Assembly (NCBI GenBank): GCA_902799855.1
Contig: CADCCA010000038.1
Span: 726-11,962 of the forward strand
From: an uncultured Erysipelotrichaceae bacterium
Lineage (GTDB): Bacteria > Bacillota_I > Bacilli_A > RFN20 > CAG-826
DNA length: 11,237 bases
Direction of reading: 5' to 3'
Part shown: in pieces, positions 1-7,266 of the stretch
Position numbering within the stretch: the first letter of the stretch is position 1
Layout of the letters: every line of letters begins with the position of its first letter
Notes under the pieces: model-generated
The model's database searches: none
Seen by the model: only the letters and a program-made list of their open reading frames with translations
What the model was told of the DNA's origin: nothing
Made by a program: the position numbers and the translations under genes

Positions 1-701
1 GCCCATAAGCCTGTAGTGTTGAAACCTTTATTGAATGGGGCTGGTAATTCTTCTAAAGATTTACCTTCCGCTAATAACTTTTTCTTAGTGGTATGGAATG
101 CCATTTGTTGTTCATCCGCAATGACTTCGATTAATAAAGATACTGAGGTTAAAGCGATAGCGACATAATCCATTGCGCCTAAAGGAGCGTCACTACCCAT
201 ACACACAAGGGCTGGCAAACAAATCGCTAAAACTAAAGCGTTTTGATAAATGGAAATGAAGAATAAATCAAATAAGGCCCAAGCTGGTCTAGATTTTAAG
301 AATTTATTTTGTCTAAGCACTTGCCAGCGGTAATCTTCTTCACCAGACCAGAACTTAATGGAATAAGCACCTTTTCTAGCGAAGTTCATGGTTAGTCTAA
401 TACCCCAAAGAGTTACTAAAATAGCGATAATCACTAAACGTGGATTCATATTACCCTTAATAGCGATAACCCAGGTATAAGCGATTGGTAACAAACTCCA
501 TAACTTATCCATTTGGGAATTGTTTCTGGCAATTTCGCCAACGACAAAACAGTAGAGAGCACTGCTACCGCAGATAATAACTAAGATTAATAATGTATCT
601 AATTGTAATTGGGATAATTGTTGACCGCCAAAAACAAATCCTAATACGACACCCGTGACAACGATTAAAGCAGTAATAACTGTGCCAATATATTTACTCA
701 T
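1..701 (-). CDS. DUF1295 family membrane protein (steroid 5-alpha-reductase-like), 3' end outside the window
   Basis: The visible 233 residues form a polytopic membrane protein, with hydrophobic segments near residues 5-24, 35-55, 66-82, 88-106, 143-168 and 176-195. The motifs are those of DUF1295, which is related to steroid 5-alpha-reductases and isoprenylcysteine methyltransferases: NNSQMDKLWSLLP (60-72), FWSGEEDYRW (117-126), ADEQQMAFH (195-203) and GFNTTGLW (226-233). The family's RHPNY signature would follow directly but is cut off by the window edge. The substrate of bacterial DUF1295 proteins is generally unknown; a lipid or isoprenoid reductase or methyltransferase is the usual guess. 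I chose the ATG at 699-701 because GAGGAA (708-713) lies 8 nt upstream. The in-frame ATG at 705-707 abuts that site and is too close. The preceding gap of 133 bp suggests a promoter of its own rather than full dependence on the malic enzyme unit. Confidence 0.85.
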   Translation of the reverse strand, partial: MSKYIGTVITALIVVTGVVLGFVFGGQQLSQLQLDTLLILVIICGSSALYCFVVGEIARNNSQMDKLWSLLPIAYTWVIAIKGNMNPRLVIIAILVTLWGIRLTMNFARKGAYSIKFWSGEEDYRWQVLRQNKFLKSRPAWALFDLFFISIYQNALVLAICLPALVCMGSDAPLGAMDYVAIALTSVSLLIEVIADEQQMAFHTTKKKLLAEGKSLEELPAPFNKGFNTTGLW

Positions 702-707
702 ATGCAT

Positions 708-713
708 TTCCTC
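708..713 (-). promoter_or_regulatory. Ribosome binding site deciding the DUF1295 start
   Basis: On the minus strand GAGGAA is followed by two in-frame ATGs, one immediately adjacent (705-707) and one 8 nt from the GG (699-701). The spacing favours the second, giving a protein that begins MSKYIG. Confidence 0.6.
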
Positions 714-753
714 AACACCGATAATGATAAAGGAAACTACTTTGGTTGTAAGC

Positions 754-759
754 ATTATC
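754..759 (-). promoter_or_regulatory. Possible -10 box (GATAAT) for the DUF1295 gene
   Basis: GATAAT on the minus strand would place a transcription start near 747 and give a leader of about 46 nt. No good -35 hexamer lies at 16-18 nt (GTTATT or AGTTAT). The 18-bp palindrome occupies exactly the space between the -35 and -10 positions, which would suit a promoter controlled by a repressor. The assignment rests on one hexamer and its context. Confidence 0.35.
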
Positions 760-777
760 TTGTTAATCGATTAACAA
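760..777. promoter_or_regulatory. Perfect 18-bp palindrome, LacI-family-operator-like
   Basis: TTGTTAATCGATTAACAA is self-complementary over all 18 bases, with a central CG step. Operators of LacI-family repressors are typically palindromes of this size with a central CpG, and TTAATCGATTAA-like cores are known in that family. It directly abuts the candidate GATAAT -10 box of the DUF1295 gene. No LacI-family gene lies in the window, so the regulator would have to be encoded elsewhere. It could instead form an RNA stem inside the larger inverted repeat. Confidence 0.5.
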
Positions 778-834
778 TAACTGCTTTTTGTTTGAGCCTA
801 GTAGTTTCCTTTTTATAGTGATTAGTTCACTAAA

Positions 835-2010
835 TTATAGTTTTTTAGCAACACCTGTTCTAATAGCGGCTTGTTTCACGCTTTCAGCGACACAGACATG
901 GGCTTTTCTATCATAAGGATATGGGAGAATGTAATCTCTGCTTAATTCCTTACTAGAAACGCAGCTGGCAATACCTTCACTAGCCGCAACCATCATTTCT
1001 ACGTTGATGGTTCTAGCGTTAGCATCGATTGCGCCTCTAAATAAGCCAGGGAAGACTAAGACGTTATTGATTTGGTTAGCGTATTGGCTAGAACCACTAC
1101 CGATGATATAAGCACCGGCTTCTTTAGCGAGTTCTGGATTAATTTCCGCGACTGGATTAGCAAGTGGGAAGACAATGGATTTTTCATTCATTGATCTAAT
1201 CATATCTTGGCTCACACAGTTAGGACCAGAAACTCCGATAAAGACATCAGCGCCTTTCATAGCATCTTTTAATAATCCATGCACGTGTTCTTTATTTGTG
1301 AGTTTTGCGACTTCTTTTTGTGCTGGGTTAAGAGTTTCATCACCTTCACAGATAATACCCTTAATATCGCAAATAATGACGTGTTTTGCCCCATAGTTAA
1401 GTAAGAACTTACAAATGGAGATACCCGCAGCGCCTGCACCATTGATAACAATCTTAATATCTTCAATCTTTTTATCGACTAACTTAAGAGCGTTGATTAA
1501 GGCCGCTAAAGTGACGATGGCTGTACCATGTTGGTCATCATGGAAGACTGGAATGTCTAATTCTTCTTTTAATCTTGTTTCGATTTCAAAGCATCTAGGA
1601 GCAGAGATATCTTCTAAGTTAATACCACCCCAAGAACCAGCGAATAATTTGATAGTTTTAATGATTTCTTCAGTATCCTTACTTCTAATACATAATGGAT
1701 AAGAATCAATATCACCAAATGTTTTGAATAAAACACTCTTACCTTCCATAACTGGTAAACCAGCTTCTGGACCGATATCACCTAAGCCTAAGACCGCTGT
1801 ACCATCTGTAATAACAGGAACAGTATTCCATCTTCTGGTTAATTCAAATGACTTGTTGACGTCATTGTGAATAGCCATACACGGTTCCGCAACACCAGGA
1901 GTATAGGCGATTGATAAATCTTCTCTTGTTTCCACCTTAACGCGTGGTTTCATTTCGATTTTGCCTCTCCACTCTTTGTGAGCTTGGAGAGATTTTTCTT
2001 TATAATTCAT
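835..2010 (-). CDS. Malic enzyme (NAD(P)-dependent, short YtsJ-like form)
   Basis: This 391-residue protein catalyses oxidative decarboxylation of L-malate to pyruvate and CO2 with reduction of NAD(P)+, in the cytosol. Diagnostic segments are [11 protein letters not shown] (33-43, with the catalytic Tyr36), [13 protein letters not shown] (68-80), EGKSVLFK (89-96, Lys91), the metal-binding acidic residues at NLEDI (131-135) and FHDDQHGTA (156-164), the nucleotide-binding GAGAAG (191-196), and [16 protein letters not shown] (312-327). The length suits the compact bacterial form without the C-terminal phosphotransacetylase-like domain of MaeB. Cofactor preference cannot be read with confidence. 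It starts 18 nt after the membrane hydrolase stop codon, with AAAGGA just behind that stop, so it is probably the last gene of the leftward unit. A metabolic enzyme ending a run of surface proteins is unusual. Confidence 0.95.
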   Translation of the reverse strand: MNYKEKSLQAHKEWRGKIEMKPRVKVETREDLSIAYTPGVAEPCMAIHNDVNKSFELTRRWNTVPVITDGTAVLGLGDIGPEAGLPVMEGKSVLFKTFGDIDSYPLCIRSKDTEEIIKTIKLFAGSWGGINLEDISAPRCFEIETRLKEELDIPVFHDDQHGTAIVTLAALINALKLVDKKIEDIKIVINGAGAAGISICKFLLNYGAKHVIICDIKGIICEGDETLNPAQKEVAKLTNKEHVHGLLKDAMKGADVFIGVSGPNCVSQDMIRSMNEKSIVFPLANPVAEINPELAKEAGAYIIGSGSSQYANQINNVLVFPGLFRGAIDANARTINVEMMVAASEGIASCVSSKELSRDYILPYPYDRKAHVCVAESVKQAAIRTGVAKKL

Positions 2011-2028
2011 AACTTGATAATTCCTTTA

Positions 2029-4458
2029 TTACATTGGGATGAATGAGATGGAGGCTGATAAGCTCATCATGATAAAGATCATGCACCATAAGAGCGCTCC
2101 AGAATAGACGTTACCCATCTTCTTATAGGAGAGTCTATTGAAGATTGGTAAGATAGCCATCATAACAATTAATGGGAAGACCATATTGATGTATAGCCAC
2201 ATTTCATTAGTGTCTGTCGCACTATAATAGCCATAATAGACTGTGCCTGTTTTGAAATAGACGAAGTAATTGATAACAATCATAAATACTAAGCCTAAAC
2301 TATTAGCGAGGGCACCAATGGTAATGACTTGCCATTCTTTAAAGCCTTCTCTAGCGATACCTAAGTTGACTCTAATGGAGTTAGAGAAATAGAAGACATA
2401 GAAGCCTGCTAAGTAGATTAACCAAGTAACGATGAATCTTGGTTGAAGTGGCGAAGCACTGACTAACATGAATCTAAAGTCTTGGTGAGTGGTCATATAC
2501 ATGATTTGTAAGACACCATAGAAGGTGAAGAACAAGACCACCGCTAAACCTAGGGATTTTAATAAGTTAAGAGGTTTAACTTTTAAACCTTTGAATTTGG
2601 ACCAATCGATTTGATCTTTCTTGCCTACTAAGAAGAAATAGAGATTTTCACCTAATGTGGTAATAGCCCAAACAAAGATACCAATCGCCCCATTAACAAC
2701 TGCCCAAAGGAAGACAGCGTTCATCATTCTAGCAGGGAAGTATGTGGTATAGACGTTACCCGCTGCTTGTTCGAATAAGTCCATGGAGAGTCTGGCTAAT
2801 GGGATATAGTCTAAGCAAGCGATAATGCCTGTGAGCACCATTGGTAACCAGAATAATAAGCGTTTAGCGAAACTCTTATTTTTCTTTTCCGTACCAGCTT
2901 CTTGTCTAACGACTGGATCAGCACTATATTCTTTGACAAATTCTTGTTCGTTATCTTTTCTTTCTTCGGCTTCTTTTTCCAAAGACTTCATGAATGGAAC
3001 GAATTTAATAACGACGCTTGTTAAGGAGATGACAAGCATAAAGGCAAAGATGAGGGCTAAGCCATTGGATAATTCTTTACCAAACCATGTTTGTTCATGG
3101 TCTTGAATGCTAGTTTCTAACTTTAAGCTTCTTCTAAAGAAGTTTGTGGTATTGGTGATAGAGGTAGGATCATACATTTCAAAGCAGTGATTGATATCTT
3201 CGTGGTGAATGATACGGTATGTACCAGTATCGAAGTTACCATAATCATAGTCTTGAATGAAATCATCGAACTTACCATTTGCACCTGCAGTCTTGCTATT
3301 AACTTCATTAACGAATCTTAAAGCGATGACTTCGTAGGCTTGGTTTTCATCTTGATAACGGAAACTACCTTCATCGTATTTAGCGTATGATAAGGCGGCA
3401 TTACATCTTAATTTATAGAAGACGTTCGCTGCGCTTGTTTTGATATAGCCAGAAATATATAAGGCTTTAACGATGCTTTGATCATAGTTATCACCCGCTA
3501 AATCATCGGCTAATTTACAAGCATCACCGCCACCAGCGGAGTGACCCATTAAACCGATTCTATCTCTATCGATAAAATCAAAGTCATCAATATTGTTATA
3601 GACATATGGTAATAAGTAACCCATACCGCTTCTAGCGACAGAGTAACTGTTTTGAATCTTATTACCATTAGCATCTAAAACGTATTCACCAGTCGCGTCA
3701 TCATATTCATAACCACCATGGGTTGTGGCGCCTTGGCTACCTGGGTCAATGGTGAAGACAACCGCACCACGTCTTGATAATTCAATCGCATATTGCGCCA
3801 TTGTGGCTTTAGTTCTTGTGAAACCAGGAACGACAAAGACGACTGGTAATTGATTAGTAGCGGTTGCTTGTTTTGGTCGATACATCGTATAGGAGATGCT
3901 AACCATTGGATCAGTAATTGTGTAATCAGCGTTAAACAATGCTTGACCTTTTAAATATTCATCTGATTCTTTCTTAGTGATTGTGCCGTCTTTAACTTCG
4001 ACTTTACCACCATTAGATTCAAATAAAGAACCAGAGATAGAGGATGCAATAATACCAAGTAAAGAAACACAAGTGACAATGAAGCATGGTTCAAAGAACC
4101 ACTTTCTTTGTTTCTTTTCTGGTTTTTGATAATTTTCATTGAATATCTTTTTAGTAGGTGATTCTTTTTTGCTTAATAAGGCTAATAAATTAAATAAGAC
4201 AGGAACACAGTCAATAACAGAAATAACTGTGATAACAATTAAGACAATAAAGTCGACCTGATTTAATTTATTTTCTTTTTGTAAGCGGTTGATAATTGAT
4301 TCTGAATATAAACCTAAGCATAAGGAGATTAATCCAAACACTAAGAACATCCAGTATAAGTTATTAGATACGGAATAGAATAACGCAGTTGTTAAAGCGT
4401 AAAGGAACGTACATACGTATTCTAATATAGCGGCAACGCGTAAATATTTAGCTTTCAT
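2029..4458 (-). CDS. Polytopic membrane protein with an inserted alpha/beta-hydrolase domain
   Basis: This 809-residue protein has N-terminal hydrophobic segments at about 12-30, 34-52, 69-95 and 124-146. A large soluble domain (about 150-463) follows, then a segment at 465-488, a charged loop (490-530) and six or seven more segments to the C-terminus. The soluble domain is an alpha/beta hydrolase of dienelactone-hydrolase or esterase type: VVFVVPGFTR (206-215, oxyanion side), nucleophile elbow GHSAGGGDA (Ser307), a probable acid at Asp362 in AKYDEG and a probable base at His424 in DINHCF. Positively charged loops at 53-68 and 97-120 fit an extracytoplasmic hydrolase if the 69-95 stretch, broken by Asp-Cys-Val-Pro, is a hairpin. 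The substrate is unknown; an ester or peptide bond is likely. AAAGGAG lies 8 nt before the ATG, and the gap from the upstream lipoprotein gene is 14 nt. Confidence 0.85.
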   Translation of the reverse strand: MKAKYLRVAAILEYVCTFLYALTTALFYSVSNNLYWMFLVFGLISLCLGLYSESIINRLQKENKLNQVDFIVLIVITVISVIDCVPVLFNLLALLSKKESPTKKIFNENYQKPEKKQRKWFFEPCFIVTCVSLLGIIASSISGSLFESNGGKVEVKDGTITKKESDEYLKGQALFNADYTITDPMVSISYTMYRPKQATATNQLPVVFVVPGFTRTKATMAQYAIELSRRGAVVFTIDPGSQGATTHGGYEYDDATGEYVLDANGNKIQNSYSVARSGMGYLLPYVYNNIDDFDFIDRDRIGLMGHSAGGGDACKLADDLAGDNYDQSIVKALYISGYIKTSAANVFYKLRCNAALSYAKYDEGSFRYQDENQAYEVIALRFVNEVNSKTAGANGKFDDFIQDYDYGNFDTGTYRIIHHEDINHCFEMYDPTSITNTTNFFRRSLKLETSIQDHEQTWFGKELSNGLALIFAFMLVISLTSVVIKFVPFMKSLEKEAEERKDNEQEFVKEYSADPVVRQEAGTEKKNKSFAKRLLFWLPMVLTGIIACLDYIPLARLSMDLFEQAAGNVYTTYFPARMMNAVFLWAVVNGAIGIFVWAITTLGENLYFFLVGKKDQIDWSKFKGLKVKPLNLLKSLGLAVVLFFTFYGVLQIMYMTTHQDFRFMLVSASPLQPRFIVTWLIYLAGFYVFYFSNSIRVNLGIAREGFKEWQVITIGALANSLGLVFMIVINYFVYFKTGTVYYGYYSATDTNEMWLYINMVFPLIVMMAILPIFNRLSYKKMGNVYSGALLWCMIFIMMSLSASISFIPM

Positions 4459-4472
4459 ACATACTCTCCTTT

Positions 4473-5279
4473 CTATTCACCGGCATTTGGATTAAAGTAG
4501 GAAGTCACTTCCGCACTTAAAAGGAAGTCCATGACTTTAATCGCACCTGGGTTATCAGTAAGACGATGAATGTTTCTAGTCTTAGATTCCCCGTTATAAA
4601 CAATAGTAATTGTTTGGTTATCTAAAATAGAAGCTTCTGGGATGGAACCAGTTGTAGAAATGTTAGTGGCCCAGCCAAACATGATATCGACATCTCCGTC
4701 ATAAAGGATTTGACCGGTTGATGGACCAACGTTTCCTGTATAGCCTCTAATCACGACAGTATTGATATCTTCTTGGGAGACACCTTGATTTGATAAGTAT
4801 GTCTTCAAGTGTTGACCAATCCAGTCCATATTGGCTTCTGTAATACCAGAGGTGCCTGGTTTGTTGTACCACGCCATAACGGCGTAATGGTATTCTTTTG
4901 GAATATCATCTTTGTGCATAATTAAAGCTTGATAGGTCACAGTGCTATTGATAGCGTGTGGCTTAGCTTCCGAATAATGGACCATTCTTCCTGAACCGAT
5001 ATATTGGCTCTTGAAGTGAGCGGCATTAGCATAATCTAATTCGCTCACATCATAAGTTGTCCAACCTAAGAATCTAAAATCGGTAGGAATATATGCTTCG
5101 CTGATCGAAGGAGTTTGGTAGTTTTTAAACTGAGTGATCACACCAGCATCCACTACTTCTCCTTCGTTCATGAAGACAACATTGATTTCTTCTTCAAAGA
5201 AACCTGCTGCACATCCAGAAAGGAATGTGATACTACAAGCTGTACCTAATGCTAAAGTAATAATTTTGCTTAATTTCAT
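4473..5279 (-). CDS. Lipoprotein with one B-repeat and one small solute-binding-like module
   Basis: This is a 268-residue predicted lipoprotein with a signal peptide ending in the lipobox LSGC (Cys23). Residues 32-122 resemble a degenerate Flg_new/InlB B-type beta repeat (INVVFMNEG ... FRFLGWT). Residues 130-262 form a module with predicted beta-alpha-beta-alpha-beta order: AVMAWYN, helix 147-165, INTVVIRGY (172-180), helix about 183-192, and DGDVDIMFGWATNI (194-207). It ends in NPGAIKVMDFLLS, a phrase typical of the last helices of type 2 periplasmic binding proteins. At about 130 residues the module is far shorter than a full binding protein. The same two modules recur in the lipoprotein encoded just upstream, 23 nt away. 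It probably binds a ligand at the cell surface. No ABC permease or ATPase is nearby, so transport is not supported by context. AAAAGGAG lies 7 nt before the ATG. Confidence 0.8.
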   Translation of the reverse strand: MKLSKIITLALGTACSITFLSGCAAGFFEEEINVVFMNEGEVVDAGVITQFKNYQTPSISEAYIPTDFRFLGWTTYDVSELDYANAAHFKSQYIGSGRMVHYSEAKPHAINSTVTYQALIMHKDDIPKEYHYAVMAWYNKPGTSGITEANMDWIGQHLKTYLSNQGVSQEDINTVVIRGYTGNVGPSTGQILYDGDVDIMFGWATNISTTGSIPEASILDNQTITIVYNGESKTRNIHRLTDNPGAIKVMDFLLSAEVTSYFNPNAGE

Positions 5280-5302
5280 AGGTAGGCTCCTTTTAATTAT
5301 TT

Positions 5303-7234
5303 TTATTCGCCTGGTTGTTGTTCGACGAAATATGTTTCGTAAACGTTTCTGGCTAATGGATTTTCGTGAATTAAAGCCACGTATCTATTATCTGCTGCGA
5401 CAAATGGCGCACCAATAGGTTTCTTGGCCACGGTTGTCATACCAGCTGTTGTACCTGAAGTAGCGTCAATATTACCACCACAACCGATAACTAAATCAGT
5501 ACCTTTGCCATCTCTTAAGGCTTTTGTTTCTGTACCTAAGTCCGCAACTTTTGTACCTGCGGCTAAGTATGTAGTGATCTTAACATTATATTTATCTGCT
5601 AAGGTTTCACCTTCCTTAATGCCTAAGTATGTTTTGACATTTGTTTCAATAGCAGCAGTCATGGTTGTTCTTTCTGCTTCTGTAGTCCACTTATTGTTAT
5701 TGCTCCAGAATGAATAATGGAATTCATATTCTGTAGCGTCTGCTTTAACAAAGTTATATAAAGCTTTGGCTAATTCATAGTGACCATCTGCGACTGTAGC
5801 AGGGATGATAACTTTTCTTGAACCATCAGCAAAGTGTTTGGCACCAGCGTTCACTAATGGATAGTTTGTGGCATCTTTTAATGTGTAATTCTTTAATGGA
5901 GTATTACCACCAACGAGAACATCAGCGTCACCTCTACCTTCGATGAATGTTGTGAAGGCTGTGGAATCACCATTATTAGTTTCAAATCTAACTTGTTTAT
6001 CAGTTAATGTTTCTTTGAATCTAGCTTCTAATAATTTGGCTTCTGCTTCTGATAATTTGCTACCAGTTTGGATATAAACCACTAAGTCATCTAAAACGAC
6101 TGGCTTGTCTTCAAATACTGGATATAAGTCAATTGTCTTAACGCCTTCTGCCACTAAATCCTTAAGATCATCATATTTTAATTTGGCATCAACGGCTTTA
6201 TTTAAAACGACTTCACCATCAGCGCTTAATGCGAAACCTTTGAAGTTTTTGCCATTAGGAATGGTAATATCTGGCATTTCAACGACATCGTCTTTTGTGT
6301 GGAGAACTGTTTCTTTAACTTCATCACCGTGTACTTTAACTGTGAAATCTAAATCAACTGGTTTTAAGCTTTCTTTGATTTCAGCTTCAGTTAATTCTCT
6401 AACAAAAGAAGCGATACCTGCATCAGTATTCTTTAACCATGTATAAGTGGAAACACCTAATTCTGAAGCGGTTGATAAACAAGCGACATATCTTGCTGTA
6501 CCATCACCCATTGGTGTTTGGAACTTATAATCGTTGGATTCGTTATGAAGTTTAACACCTGCTGTTGAGTTAATGTTGTTACCAACACCAATCATGAGGT
6601 CAACGTCACCATCAGCGTTAATCATTGCGCCCATATCGGCAACTGGACCAGAAGAATAGTTTCTGAATTGGATGTTATCAATGTTAGCATCTGTTGCACC
6701 ACTGGCCTTTAAATAATTGATAAGGTTTTGGTAGAAGAGTCTCACTGTGGTCTTTGTTAAGTGAGATGTGATTTTTGGTGTGCCATCAGCTTCTTTGTCT
6801 GTTGTTTCCCACCAACCTAAAACCATGTAATAGGTTTTACCTTCTTCTTTCTTGTCATCGACACTTAAACCTGACTCTTCAGCTTCTTTGAAGACGGCAT
6901 AGAGTGTGACATCAGCATTAACGACATAAGTGGTTAAGTCGACGACTTCGCCATTAGCGGTTAATGACCAGCCTTCAAATAAATAGCCTTCTGGGGCGGC
7001 CACGGTATGGATTTGAGTAGCGGTTAAAGATTCACCTTCTTTAACGGATTCTGTCGCTACTCTTACGTCTCCGTTCATAAATTTAACGGTATAACGTTTG
7101 GCTGGTGTAACTTGGCTTGATGTACTATTGTCACCAGCTGGTTTGGATTCCTGACTATTGCCACCGTTAGCGCCACACGCGACTAATGAGGTAGCTAATA
7201 ATAAGGTTACTAATCCTAAAAATTTCTTTCTCAT
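5303..7234 (-). CDS. Large modular lipoprotein: two B-repeats and three small solute-binding-like modules
   Basis: This is a 643-residue lipoprotein with signal peptide MRKKFLGLVTLLLATSLVAC (Cys20) and a Ser/Asn-rich linker. The layout is B-repeat 1 (about 47-115, with GYLFEGWSLTANGE), binding-like module 1 (134-282), degenerate B-repeat 2 (295-375, FKGFALSADGEVV), module 2 (383-500) and module 3 (501-638). Each module repeats a strand, helix, strand, helix, strand core ending in a GDVDLMIG-type phrase: DGDVDLMIGVGNNI (208-221), GRGDADVLVGG (433-443) and GKGTDLVIGCGGNI (576-589). A later phrase of DG-x-x-R-Y-V-A type follows in each. I chose the ATG at 7232-7234 because AAAGGAG (7240-7246) sits 5 nt upstream; the ATG at 7247-7249 precedes the ribosome binding site and would add MKGDY before the signal peptide. 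The function is unknown. Multivalent ligand binding or scaffolding is an inference. Confidence 0.8.
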   Translation of the reverse strand: MRKKFLGLVTLLLATSLVACGANGGNSQESKPAGDNSTSSQVTPAKRYTVKFMNGDVRVATESVKEGESLTATQIHTVAAPEGYLFEGWSLTANGEVVDLTTYVVNADVTLYAVFKEAEESGLSVDDKKEEGKTYYMVLGWWETTDKEADGTPKITSHLTKTTVRLFYQNLINYLKASGATDANIDNIQFRNYSSGPVADMGAMINADGDVDLMIGVGNNINSTAGVKLHNESNDYKFQTPMGDGTARYVACLSTASELGVSTYTWLKNTDAGIASFVRELTEAEIKESLKPVDLDFTVKVHGDEVKETVLHTKDDVVEMPDITIPNGKNFKGFALSADGEVVLNKAVDAKLKYDDLKDLVAEGVKTIDLYPVFEDKPVVLDDLVVYIQTGSKLSEAEAKLLEARFKETLTDKQVRFETNNGDSTAFTTFIEGRGDADVLVGGNTPLKNYTLKDATNYPLVNAGAKHFADGSRKVIIPATVADGHYELAKALYNFVKADATEYEFHYSFWSNNNKWTTEAERTTMTAAIETNVKTYLGIKEGETLADKYNVKITTYLAAGTKVADLGTETKALRDGKGTDLVIGCGGNIDATSGTTAGMTTVAKKPIGAPFVAADNRYVALIHENPLARNVYETYFVEQQPGE

Positions 7235-7239
7235 ATAAT

Positions 7240-7246
7240 CTCCTTT
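7240..7246 (-). promoter_or_regulatory. Ribosome binding site deciding the large lipoprotein start
   Basis: AAAGGAG lies 5 nt before the ATG at 7232-7234. The in-frame ATG at 7247-7249 immediately precedes this site and so cannot use it. The shorter start also gives a conventional signal peptide beginning MRKK. Confidence 0.75.
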
Positions 7247-7266
7247 CATAAGAAATACTTTTTTAA

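Larger units (their letters stand above)
729..812. repeat. 13-bp inverted repeat flanking a 58-bp spacer (84 bp in all)
   Basis: The arms AAAGGAAACTACT (729-741) and AGTAGTTTCCTTT (800-812) are exact reverse complements. The spacer contains the 18-bp palindrome at 760-777. In the malic enzyme transcript this would fold into a long stem capped by a branched loop. It is not a classic rho-independent terminator, because the loop is long and the minus-strand sequence after the stem is ATCATTAT rather than a U tract. It may still be a weak terminator or attenuator, an RNA regulatory structure, or a small inverted-repeat element. I see no target-site duplication beside the arms. Confidence 0.55.

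Noticed and set aside
816..832. Small hairpin TAGTGA-TTAGT-TCACTA just after the malic enzyme stop, as a terminator
   Set aside because: The stem has 6 bp with little GC, and no U tract follows on the minus strand.
2825..3106. Plus-strand open frame of 93 codons inside the membrane hydrolase gene
   Set aside because: It is a frame shadow of a well-supported coding region, with no ribosome binding site.
5424..5717. Plus-strand open frame rich in Val, Ala and Ser opposite the large lipoprotein
   Set aside because: Its composition reflects the antisense of Thr/Ala/Asp-rich repeat modules, and it has no initiation signals.
4473..7234. ABC transporter operon based on binding-protein-like lipoproteins
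   Set aside because: No permease or ATPase gene is present among the neighbours, and the modules are much shorter than normal binding proteins.
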